This document shows, piece by piece, positions 21,401 to 30,534 of a DNA stretch of 35,942 nt; the first letter of the stretch is position 1; every line of letters starts with the position of its first letter. This DNA is from Oopsacas minuta (taxonomy: Eukaryota; Porifera; Hexactinellida; Lyssacinosida; Leucopsacidae). The stretch is taken from NCBI GenBank assembly GCA_024704765.1, contig JAKMXF010000031.1, positions 1-35,942 on the forward strand, written 5' to 3'. The position numbers and the translations under genes were made by a program. The notes under the pieces are model-generated. The model was not told the origin of the DNA. It made no database searches and worked only from the letters and a program-made list of their open reading frames with translations.

Positions 21401-24400
21401 TTTAACAATAAGCTGATAGAGGGTCTTTAATGCCCACTTCTTACACTTCCACCACTGAGCACTAGCTCGTGATTCTTCCGTTAGTGTCGCGTCTATTTCA
21501 GGTAGACCCTTGCCTATTACACACATCCAATAAGGGAACCATTGATGTAGGACATGGTCCTGGAATATGGATAATGGTAGATGACAGTTCACGACATAGA
21601 ATATAGACTTTAATACATAATGCTGTATGTAGTAAGATAGCTCATCCTCTTGATTCACTAGAGTACGACAGCGCTGGTATAACAGAGGTAGGAGAGTTTG
21701 TATTAAACCTATATGATATATGATATTAGCACAGCTCCTTAGGGAGATTACCTAATGGCATAAACGTACGTCAGTAAGCACTGCAGTGAGAACTCTAGCA
21801 GCCTATTTGCATGATAATTAGTACATATATACATTCTGTCAAAGATTTTGCAACTGAAACTTTTCAAACCTTATTGGTGATTAAGTAATCATATTTTCAT
21901 TTTCACAATATTCTATAAGGAAAATTAAAAACATGCTAGAGATTAAATTCAATTAGTTGTTAGAGGTACACATTGATAGTAAATATTCTACGTATTTCAT
22001 TCTGTACAATATTTCTTTAAATAAGTTTGTAATCTCGAATTATCCAATACTAGCCGCTTCACTTACTTGCTCTGCAAACACCTGTGTTTGTATCTAACGC
22101 CGCACTTTGTGCCTCGAATGTTTTCATAAAATATACTAATATTAACAAATAAGGATTGAAAGAATTCTGAATCAGAGCACCCGATTACACTGAATAATTC
22201 CATTAAGGTTAAGAAGCCAGGGATATCTGACTTGGGTCTAGCACACTTGCGTACAGTATGTTATTATTTGTTGAATTCAAACAAATTCATATATATATTT
22301 AATGATTAGGCCATGTAAAATAAAATACTTGTTTCTCATCCATTTTCTTCTGCGAAATAAGGGCGGGGGGCGGCATTTTATTTTTATTTTTTGCATAGCG
22401 TCATTTTACTAATTTATTTAAACTATCTCGTTAATACGAATTTCTGATAAGACTAACAATATTCGTACATAATCAGGTCCCCACAACCGTACTTCAATGG
22501 ATATTACTCCGGTTTATGAGCTCCAGAAAGGCGAATAAATTTTAACCGTACGGTCCATTGGTGTTCGTATTATGCTTACACTGTATATGGGAAAACGCGA
22601 TTAATCTATAATTGTATATAATAATAATGATAAAAATAATAATAATAAAAATTTAGTGCACACCCCAGGGCTGATTTTGCCATGCAGGGAGGGGTATTTA
22701 GGCCTGACTCGGACAGGTTTGAGTCTTGGTCAAAAATTCTGTTCTCTTTAGTTGCAAATATCACTATCTTATCGGGGCCAATGCCAGAGTCGTAGAATAG
22801 AAAATTCCTGTTAGAAAATGTCTTGATGTTGTCAGCGTCTAATTGAAGTTCTTCAAGAGATACTGGATTAGGTGGAGCAATACGTTGCCTTTTATACATC
22901 ATTTTCAGGGCGTGTTGATTTGGAAGCAGAGGCTTCGCAGATTCAGACAATAAACTGGTCATCTCTCCTATCGCAACGTGTGGATTGTCATTAGTTTCTC
23001 TCCCTCGCTTCCTCATTAAATCTTTCATGACTGTTACCTCATCTTTACCGTATTCCTGTGGATGAGAATGTTCCTCACACCGCCACTCCTTTTTGATAGC
23101 TCCCCGATGGAAAATATACAATATCCGTCGTGGGATAATTTGTTAGTCCCCTTTGAAGATTTGACTATTTGGAATGAAGTATCGCGATTAGCAGACATTA
23201 GATACTTGGTGATAAAATATTCAGCTCATCCAATGCATTTTATAGATCCCGAAATAATTTTGTAATTAATTAGAGTTTATTTATCTGTGAAACCTTTAAT
23301 TAACTTATCAAACATACATTACATTGTACACAACTGTGAACTATAAACCTTGTACGCAAGTGTGATGTACACAAGTGTGCGGCTCCCATTTTGTCAAGTT
23401 TTATTGATGTGTCTAAGGATTATTGCAAGGTAATCAATAATACCATATCAAAATGTATCTTCAGGGTATATACGATATGTTTGCAATGTTATTGGCCATA
23501 ACATTAATGCAGGGGTTCTTAACCTTTTTTGAAGTGAAAGACCCCCTATAAAGATCTGGTGAAAGCTATGGACCCCTGTCCAGAAACTGTACAAAACTAA
23601 ATAAGGCGTTAAGTTGACACAATATTATTATTCACACGCATGACAAATCTGAAGAAAAACTAAGGTGTTTTGAATTACTAGTTAATTAGTATATTAGTAG
23701 AATGCGTATGATTGAGAATTAGTATCTTATGATAATTGCGAGAAAAAATATTTCTCATATAAAAAGAATGCAAAGTTTGCAAAGTACATGAAACTCCTTT
23801 TCTGCTCGACGGTATGGACCCGCTGAAGGACACCTACGGACCCCTTGGGGTCCATTGACCCCAGGTTAAGAAACCCTGCATTAAAGGCTGTCAAGTTATA
23901 AGTGAATATTAGCAGAAATGTGTCATCTATGGTTACTACTATAACCCTAGAGCGGGGCGCATGCATTGGTTCTACTCGGAAAATTGGCGTTAGTTCTACT
24001 TTTTCAATGTGTAGGCATTAGTTCTACTCGGAAGATTGGCAGTGCTACTATTAATTAATCCAACAAAAGTCCATCCAAACACAAAACTAGCATGGACTCT
24101 ACATCTCCGCCCCTAGGTAGCTTAATAACGAGTACAAATGAAAACTCCCAGACCAATAAGGTAGTGAACAAAATTTCTAATCCCCTCCCAATGGTACGGG
24201 TTTATAATTTATACAATAAAATGCCCTATCACGTCCTCGTTTTTTATAAATCCATTTTCTATATCGATCTATCGACAACATAGCTAAAATAAATTCGATC
24301 TATCACAACGTCTGAATTCGACTAAAGCCAACACACGGAATACGACCTAATGCAGCGCCCAAATGGACACATTGAAAAAGTAGAACTAACGTCTACAAAA

Positions 24401-27040
24401 GACAATTAGAACTAATGACTACTAGAGTACTAGAACTAATGCCGCGTTCCCCTCTAGAACATGAGAACTGTATTATGGCAATTTTTGATATTTTGTATGA
24501 AAATTCTTTGGATTATTTGGTGTTAATTCTAGAGTCTACGAAGTGATATGTGTATATATTCATTGATCATTTGACTGAGAAAAAATGGCGCATTTTTCAC
24601 AACATAATTCCGTTTTAACCAATCAGATGACGTCATTTCGACCTGGGACTCTAGTTTGTATTAATTATTAACTAACAATAATACATTTATTCGGGACAAA
24701 ATGCACCAATTTTGTATTATCGTTAATAATAGTATTGCCTATCAATATTAATGTACTTCAAGTAATCCATGGTTCTGAATGGTAGTATGACCTTATATAA
24801 CGATGAGGGGTGCATGCTTTAGTTAGAATTTTAAGGTTGTCATTAGTTAGAATTTTCTGAATTGTAACAAGTTAGAATGAATTTTTAGTCGATTCTAACT
24901 TGTTACAATTCAAAAAATTCTAACTAAAGCAGCGCCCCCAACGATGCTCACTACACAGGTTTCTCAAAATCTCATGTACTATGATCGATTGATTTCAACC
25001 TAGAGTTAAGTTCATACACCTGTACGTTACATATGTAATAATAATATGAATACCTTACTATAGGAAATTAACTCGAATTGGAGCTGAACACTTTCAAATA
25101 CATGAAATTATCGCGATTGAGAGGGAGAACATTTGTGTATACACTATTTTATGCGGATAAATATTAAGAAAATTATTCAATTATCTAAACATATAAAGAA
25201 ATAATTCCAGTCCACTTGATAGACATGGTATCCTCTCAAACCAGTCACGCATCGGAAAACATGTAATTTGGGAGTTTGCCCATCCATTGTATAAATTGCA
25301 GGAAATAATGTCATGGAGCGTTAATTTCCTATAGTAAGGTATTCTCAATTAACAAACCTAAGAATTCTCCTCTATTATCATCAGCTTTGAATTGATACTT
25401 CCTTCCAATCTGATACAATGCTAGAGCAGCTCCTCTCCACTGGGGCACTGAGTCTGTTTCTAAATATCCTCTCAATTTCAGGACTAAATCAGGCCATACC
25501 TGAGGGAAATCAGACCTTGATATCAGCTCTAGACAGTAACAAAGAGGTCTACGTGTGTTGTTATCCTCTGTCAGGACAAGAGAGTCTATGATACCCGATC
25601 GAATAATGTTCTTATCTTCTACAGATATAATATACTCAAGACAGTCTGTATCTTTATCTGACTTATCTCTCCATAGACGACCTAATGAATAGAATACATA
25701 TGTACACTCATTTCCTGTCATATAGAATACTGAGTAGAGTAACCTCCGGTTATAACGAAGTTATGTATTAATTGGTTATAACCGGAAAGCTATTGAATTT
25801 CACTCAGTTATAACATAGTCCTCTCAAAACAAAGCCAGTTACAAAAACTTCCACTAATATTAATCTAATAACAGTTATGGTTATTAAGATCTAGTGCTTT
25901 GAAGATAAGATTCAGTTTCAATTCAATTATAGTTACAGTCAAAGCATACCTAACCACAGACTATGAACTAATCAAACTTGCGTTAAATACGTAACGCAAC
26001 TTTCCTCACCTCCCTGACACTATTTGACTGTTTTGTAACAAAAAGAATAGAGATGTCACACATTTAAACAGTACCCTAAGGAAGTGGCTATAATTAAAGA
26101 AGCGGGGATTGATGAAATGAGAAAAGACTAACAACTAATACTCACTATGGACAAGTAGATGGCTATATTTTCGAATACAGTCGAATTCTATTAACGGGGA
26201 GGGGTCTTACTTTAGAGATAATTATGCCTCATATTTACCTCTATAAGTGTATAAGTATATAAGTGAAGCATTTTTAAGATAAATTCGGACCATGGATAGT
26301 AGATTTCGTATTTATGCTTGGATGTTATTCTGTCATTTTGATGCTGGATTGGAGGAAAGGGTATATCTAAGTGCTTGGTGGGAATCTAAATTGCCAGTCG
26401 GCAGCCATGAAGGACACAAAATGCCGATAGTGAGATTCAAATTAGTAAAGGATCAATATGCTAACGTCCAAATAAACCCCTGATTAAAGGGAAGATTCAA
26501 CATAACTTAAAGCCAGAGATCCGCCATCCATGGTTAAAATATAATTAGCGAGCGAGCGAGACTATTCTCTGTTCAGGCAGTACAGGCTAAACACATTGTT
26601 TGATGTGTGTTTGTCGTAAAGAGCCATAACCACACCGACATAAACGGGTCGTCCTAAGAGACCTATGTTCGGGAAATTTTGTATTTCGGTCTATATTGGA
26701 GTTATTAGGTAAGTGTTATATTTGACTATTTGGGTCAAAACAACTGTTCCCATAATATATACAATAGAATTCACTTAGTAGGAGACTAAATAGTTAACGA
26801 GAGGTAATGTATATTAAGCTATAACATACCAATAGTATTCTTGAGGTATACAGATGCTGACTGTCTTATATGAGGAGGTATATCAATACTCATATCTACA
26901 GCTATACGTAGCAGGAGAGGACAGAACCCTGTCTGGAATGAAGTCTCTTCTAAAAACCTCTCAGCTATGTTCCTCTCATTATCTTCCAACTGTACTGTCT
27001 TACTGAGAGCTGAAACTAACACTTCTAATGGAGATGACAT
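15404..27040 (-). CDS. IPO7: Importin-7/8 (RanBP7/8-type importin beta family nuclear import receptor)
   Basis: Six exons: 27040-26830, 25681-25358, 21708-20849, 20545-20194, 18510-17186, 15526-15404. Every junction is GT-AG with matching phase (1,1,0,1,0), giving 1,064 residues; vertebrate importin-7 has about 1,040. Exon 1 has the importin-beta N-terminal domain (ERFLEETSF, then SASVYLKNTI continuing into GRLWRDK), which binds Ran-GTP. Diagnostic conserved blocks are WWKCKKWALKTLYQL, FPLMC, DPSEYIRIRFDIFDDFLSP, YLRARACW, ETENDD, DLYEEVF and FDYFPSIMPSLYNYVSVD. Residues about 907-1005 are a long acidic tract (E/D-rich), as in importin-7/8 where it contacts basic cargo and importin beta. The last exon aligns with the C-terminal helix but lacks the vertebrate FG-containing tail. 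Role: HEAT-repeat carrier moving ribosomal proteins, histone H1 and signalling factors through nuclear pores. A 7-8 residue tandem duplication (KYFDTDK) lies near residue 285. Introns carry many transposons. Importin-7 and -8 are vertebrate paralogues, so the invertebrate gene is pre-duplicate. Confidence 0.95.
15625..16117. mobile_element. Probable pogo/Tigger-like element in importin intron 5
   Basis: Left motif AAGCTGCTTAACCGGGACAG and the reverse complement of the right motif, AAGCAGCTTAATCAGGACA, form imperfect terminal repeats. Internal CGATTAACCGATTA and CGGTTAATCGGGAT motifs echo pogo/Tigger ends. Boundaries and target duplication are uncertain. Confidence 0.45.
16429..16678. mobile_element. 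Complete Tc1/mariner-type MITE, 250 bp
   Basis: Perfect 28-bp-class terminal repeats begin CACTCCCTGGCCAAAAGTAT and continue TGGAAC, mirrored at the right end. TA dinucleotides lie at 16427-16428 and 16679-16680, the Tc1/mariner target. There is no coding sequence. It lies in importin intron 5; a truncated sibling is at 2650-2703. Confidence 0.9.
16798..16820. repeat. (ACAG)n microsatellite
   Basis: Five to six ACAG units, preceded by CAAACAAA and followed by AACAATTGAG. The similar run ACACACAACAATTGAG near 31520 suggests the tract is the tail of a dispersed element. Confidence 0.8.
18676..19228 (-). mobile_element. MITE family 1, copy D, with a nested insertion
   Basis: Ends are AGTTATATAATACG on the left and, inverted, AGTTGTGTAATACG on the right. 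TA flanks both sides (18674-18675, 19229-19230). Internal blocks match copies A-C in reverse orientation. Subtracting the 218-bp insertion and the duplicated 20 bp leaves about 315 bp, the same length as complete copy B. It lies in importin intron 4. Confidence 0.8.
18815..19032. mobile_element. 218-bp insertion inside MITE copy D, flanked by 20-bp direct repeats
   Basis: The 20-mer TTATTATCAAGTATGATATA occurs at 18795-18814 and again at 19033-19052, while uninterrupted copies have the equivalent site once. A long target duplication fits a target-primed retroposon (SINE or LINE fragment), but there is no clear poly-A tail. An AAAAAAAA run lies inside at about 18933. Its family is not recognised. 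Confidence 0.55.
19748..20094. mobile_element. hAT-type non-autonomous element with a short open frame
   Basis: Terminal repeats TAGGGATCGACCG (left) and CGGTCGATCCCTA (right). Flanking octamers are GGTGCAAT and AGTGCTAT, 6 of 8 matching, an eroded hAT target duplication. Left-side plus strand 19751-19911 is open for about 53 codons with coding-like content (LRAVGFGSFKLLQPPPDEV, then EEIDDDSEDLIYAR) and ends at a donor-like GTTAAG. It is perhaps a captured or ancestral exon fragment. It lies in importin intron 4. Confidence 0.65.
22640..23121 (-). mobile_element. MULE-type (FLYWCH-associated) protein remnant
   Basis: The frame reads GAIIK-like AIKKEWRCEEHSHP (the end of a FLYWCH finger), then RGRETNDNPHVAI, LPNQHALKMMYKRQR, PPNPVSLEELQL and NFLFYDSGIGPDKIVIFATK. 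These are the conserved linker blocks between the FLYWCH finger and the transposase domain in metazoan Mutator-like elements. Only the beginning of the finger-linker is kept; the MULE transposase domain is absent. The tail after position 22665 reads through a simple TAA/ATT-rich tract. It lies in importin intron 2, in the same orientation as the host gene. Confidence 0.7.
23510..23878. mobile_element. hAT-type MITE with 8-bp target duplication
   Basis: Left end CAGGGGTTCTTAACCTTTTT; right end inverted CAGGGTTTCTTAACCTGGGG. Octamers CATTAATG (23502-23509) and CATTAAAG (23879-23886) match at 7 of 8. It is 369 bp with no coding capacity, in importin intron 2. Confidence 0.9.
23954..24452. mobile_element. 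GGGG-ended element 1 (unassigned superfamily)
   Basis: Left end GGGGCGCATGCATTGGTTCT, right end inverted GGGGAACGCGGCATTAGTTC. Flanking octamers CCTAGAGC and TCTAGAAC agree at 6 of 8. The body has repeated (A/G)TTCTACTCGGAA(A/G)ATTGGC and TTAGTTCTACT units. See the smaller relative at 24807-24939. Confidence 0.6.
24807..24939. mobile_element. GGGG-ended foldback element 2, 8-bp target duplication
   Basis: Ends GGGGTGCATGCTTTAGTTAG and, inverted, GGGGGCGCTGCTTTAGTTAG. Flanking octamers AACGATGA and AACGATGC match at 7 of 8. The middle is a 34-bp near-perfect inverted repeat (24845-24878 with 24892-24925) around a 13-nt loop, so almost the whole 133-bp element folds on itself. Confidence 0.7.
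25746..25785. repeat. Inverted repeat, 11-bp arms
   Basis: CCGGTTATAAC and GTTATAACCGG flank an 18-nt spacer, 65 bp upstream of importin exon 2. The CCTCCGGTTA context resembles pogo-like ends in this window. Confidence 0.6.
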
Positions 27041-28644
27041 TCCTTTGCTGTATAGCTGTTGCTATAGAATATGCTAGAGTATTTGTTATAGAAGTTACAA
27101 CACGCCGTATTACATGATAACAACTTTTGTATACATTTGCTTACAGTTTTGAAAATAGAAAAGATATTAGTGATATTAATTATCCAAGTTTGTTGCATAG
27201 TCAAAGAGGCATACAAGAGGGTGGTGATAGATAATTATTCAGTCTTGTAGTGGTATTCCTGCCCCTGTTTATCAGGGAAAAATGTATACATAATAGTTAT
27301 GGAAGATTCTATTGTGTTAGTAATATACTAACCTCAGTGCCAGTGCTTCACCGCGGTTAAAATAGTGTTGTGATGTCATATACAATTGAATATATTTCAG
27401 AGCTTCCATTAATTACCATTCAAGGACACAGGATCAATTCTCATAGCCACTATCAATAAATGGAGAAATGATTGGTGTCATGTACTTTGAGTAATTATTG
27501 CACTATCATTACAGGCCTAATTCATATATGAACTCAAATGCATTGGTTTGTATGGGGGGAGATCTGAAAGATCAGAGATCTTCTGATACACTAATCCGAT
27601 CTCTTAAAATGCCATATTCAGGGTGCTAGATTAACTCAGATAGGCGTGAGGCTATTAACACTGACAGGTCAATACTTAAATCTCGAATTCAAGCAAAACT
27701 ATCACTAAGATATTACTAGCGAGCTTAATATAAACGTTCTCCTATTGTGAACCTAGTGTAGTAGTCCCAACAAAATCATTCTCATAGCATTTGGATTGAA
27801 TGAAGTCTCGTACTATGAATAAGATCTTTAGTCCCGTGAGGTGACCCAATAAGCTACCCTGACTGTAACTCATTTGAGAAAATATTCATCTCTATACAAT
27901 CTCGAAAGTCAAAAGCTTCATGAATTTCATTTGGTCTACTATAATGCTACCTATACCAGACACCGTCTAAGCCACATCAATACAGAGGAATACACTCATA
28001 GCGAACTAATTCGGACATTTATTCGCTATAAGCGTGAAACAGAAATAAATTGTGAGATATCTCAATTCAGAAATATAACTCAAATATTTGTGTAAAGTAG
28101 CCATGAGCGGGGAATTATTTGGTAAATTCTTTCGAATATTCAAGTTTTGTGCTAAATTAGGACAAAATCAATTGGAACTATGATTAATTGGAACTATGAT
28201 TAATTGAATTTTTGGGTTTCTGAGAAGAAATTATATTTTGCAAAAATAGCTGAAATAACAATCGTTGGAGGAAGTGAGTCTACACTTTCAAAATCTCTGG
28301 TTAGAGGACATTTACATTTGAAAGTTTAAATGAGGAATGGGGATTAGCAGGAGATCCGACGGCACGAGCTCTCCCCCCTTATAGATGTTATCCTGTAATA
28401 GCCGTAAATTCGCTATATCCGTGTTCCACTGTAACATACTGGAATCTCGATAATACGAACATAATCGAGGGTTAAACATTGTCAGCTTTATCCGGAGTAA
28501 TACCAATTGATTTACTATTGTAGGGAACTGATGATATGTAAAGTGTTCTTATTAGCGACGTTCCAATATGTGAATAATAACTCTCATTTACCTACAAAAA
28601 TCGTATAATAAACACAGTAATAAATACAAAAACTGATTGGAATT
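27041..28644. other. Spacer between Hikeshi and importin-7/8
   Basis: No gene seen. It should contain the importin promoter; no TATA box is evident just upstream of 27040. Positions about 28264-28385 are a truncated copy of the foldback element at 29579-29894, sharing GGAGGAAGTGA, CATTTGAAAGT and GGAATGGGG(A/G)TTAG. The plus-strand frame 27874-28095 has no recognisable similarity. Confidence 0.45.
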
Positions 28645-28649
28645 TTATT
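28644..28649 (-). terminator. AATAAA overlapping the Hikeshi stop codon
   Basis: On the minus strand the TAA stop (28647-28645) is embedded in AATAAA. No other AATAAA is seen in the next 100 nt, so it may serve as the polyadenylation signal with an extremely short 3' UTR. Confidence 0.4.
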
Positions 28650-29247
28650 TTTTCCAAAAATACGGATCTAAATTCATTTGAGTTTGAAACTTTTCAATCC
28701 AGCTCTTGACAACATGAGAAGGAATGTATTGCTCTGTAGTTAATGGGTTAATAGCAGCTGGTTGTATTTCATATGACAACGCATGGTTGACAAAGGAATC
28801 CATCATCTTAGAAACAAACTGTGTTTGAAAATCTACTGTAACAGCTTCCGATTTCTTGTCTGGTACTTTCTCTACGATAGACATCAGCTGTTCTACTGAT
28901 ATTCCGATTAAAACACTCGTGTTTGATATATTATGAGATAGTGCTGAGAACATTCCTGGATTACCACCCGTAGCAACCAGATCCCGCCTAGATAAACGGA
29001 ATATCGCAGAGGGTTTCTCATTAGAAATGCATCCCATGTACTCCCATAGAGGATCAGGTTGGTCTTGTGAGGGCCAGCCTATGTGTATTGATCCTCCGTA
29101 ACCATCAGGGAATGGTACTGCTCCTGTCATGAATACACACAAATGGTTCACAGTACTTACAGAGTCTAGCTGCATTACATATACTGTATCAGATACTTGG
29201 GAGATTTCTGTGTTAGGGAGACGTCCTGCTACCAGGTAGCCGAACAT
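28645..29247 (-). CDS. HIKESHI: Hikeshi (OPI10 family) HSP70 nuclear import carrier
   Basis: A single-exon 200-residue frame; the human protein has 197. The N-terminus MFGYLVAGRL and the blocks VNHLCVFMTGAVPFPDGYGG, KPSAIF and IGISVEQL, plus the C-terminal YIPSHVVKSWIEKFQ and DPYFWKK, match the family along its full length. Hikeshi is a homodimer whose N-terminal jelly-roll domain binds FG nucleoporins and carries ATP-bound HSP70 into the nucleus during heat stress. Residue 54, Val in human and mutated in a leukodystrophy, is Ile here, a conservative change. The start is the first ATG of the conserved N-terminus. The gene lacks introns, while the human gene has several. No poly-A scar or flanking repeats indicate a retrocopy. 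The next minus-strand gene is importin-7/8, 1.6 kb downstream. Confidence 0.95.
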   Translation of the reverse strand: MFGYLVAGRLPNTEISQVSDTVYVMQLDSVSTVNHLCVFMTGAVPFPDGYGGSIHIGWPSQDQPDPLWEYMGCISNEKPSAIFRLSRRDLVATGGNPGMFSALSHNISNTSVLIGISVEQLMSIVEKVPDKKSEAVTVDFQTQFVSKMMDSFVNHALSYEIQPAAINPLTTEQYIPSHVVKSWIEKFQTQMNLDPYFWKK

Positions 29248-30485
29248 TATTGAATAGTAATTAGCTAATATTAGGAGTAATCAGAAGGAAACTGTTACAA
29301 ATATCTCAATCTGGAAGTGAGATTCGTTGGAATCATACAATATACTAGAAGTGATCTATGAAAAGACTAAGAATTCGGCAGCATGTAAATGTAAACCCGA
29401 AATCGTGAGAGTTGAGGGCTCAGCTGTTAGTTGGGAACTCAGCTGACTAGAGAACGAATGATTCCAGTAAGTGCTTTACTCAATGTAACTCCGCTACAAT
29501 GTACACAGAGTAACAAATATAGGAAATAGAGATTACTGTTCTCTGTCTAGCATATGCATCAATTATCTCTATAACAGTCATCGGAGGAAGTGACTTTACA
29601 TCTTCAAAAATCTCTGGTTACATTTGAAAGTATAAATGGGGAATGGGGGTTAGTAGGAGATCCTACGGCACTACCTCCCCCACTTCTAAAGGGTATACTC
29701 TAGTAAGTATTAACTATTAAGCAAGTTCTCCTGTGTGCTATAAACGGATTGAATATACAATAGAGCATCATAAGTGGGGGAGGTCGTGCCGGCGAATCTC
29801 CTGATAACTCCCCATTCCCCATTTATAATTTAAATGTAATTGTCCTTGAACGAGATATATTTGAATCAAATGTATAGCCACTTGCTCCAACGACCCTCTT
29901 TTCATTAATATTTGATTATTATATCATGCCCTAAGGGTGTTGGTTGGATATACAAATTGTAAGAAATTCCCTTCAGAGAAACACAAACTTTTCTATTCAT
30001 TATAGCGATAATTACGTAGTTTTTTCAAGTTTTGTTATTCAAGAAAATTTATCGCAGAATTCCCCACTTTTAGAGGTAAATTCAATGGTTTGAGGGATAA
30101 TTATCTCTAAAGTATGCCCAATCCCCAGGTTCGTTTCTATGGAAATGAATGAATGAATGAAGATGGACCAAGATTGCCCAAATTAAAGCGATTACAGCGC
30201 ACTCATATGATTAATCATACTTTAACACTTACTCTTTAATAATATTATAATATTACTAAATATATATACAGCGTGTTCTTATTAAATTGATATATAATAC
30301 ATGTGATAGATAAGTTACAACAAATCAAAAATACTCAGAAGTATTATCTAATAATTCATAATACAAACTCAAATTACATAGAACGTGATGCATTCCAATT
30401 GAGCTGGTGATGATCTCGTGTTGTTACGAGCCATCACAAGCTATGTAGACGGAACGATTATAATCATGAGGCTCAATAAAGGATA
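29248..30485. other. Spacer between divergent Hikeshi and cathepsin genes
   Basis: It holds a foldback element (29579-29894). A segment at about 30069-30120 (ATAATTATCTCTAAAGTA) recurs inverted near 26205-26250, and a GAAT tetranucleotide run lies at about 30146-30161. No gene seen. Confidence 0.5.
29579..29894. mobile_element. Long-armed foldback element
   Basis: Arms 29618-29685 and 29772-29839 are 68 bp and closely complementary (TATAAATGGGGAATGGGG, CCTCCCCCACTT). A second, weaker outer pair extends to TCGGAGGAAGTG on the left and CACTTGCTCCAACGA on the right. The centre is 86 bp with no coding. A truncated relative is at about 28264-28385. Confidence 0.75.
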
Positions 30486-30493
30486 TATATAAG
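30486..30493 (+). promoter_or_regulatory. TATA box of the cathepsin gene
   Basis: TATATAAG lies 49 nt before the ATG at 30535, followed by a G-rich leader. The spacing is nearly identical to that of the NHL gene. Confidence 0.6.
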
Positions 30494-30534
30494 GCAGGAA
30501 ATTTGAAGGCATATCAAAGTCAATATTCGTTGCT

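Noticed and set aside
23062-23265. 67-codon plus-strand frame
   Set aside because: It partly overlaps the MULE remnant in antisense and has no recognisable similarity.
21709-25357. A missing importin exon in the large intron 2
   Set aside because: Exon 3 extends upstream of its first in-frame start-like codon to 21708 and joins exon 2 in phase, covering the family alignment with no gap.
26292-26483. 63-codon plus-strand frame in importin intron 1
   Set aside because: It has no family similarity, lies antisense in an intron and is within chance length for this composition.
28645-29247. Hikeshi as a processed retrocopy
   Set aside because: It is intronless, but there is no poly-A remnant or flanking duplication, the frame is intact and strongly conserved, and no intron-bearing copy is visible to compare.
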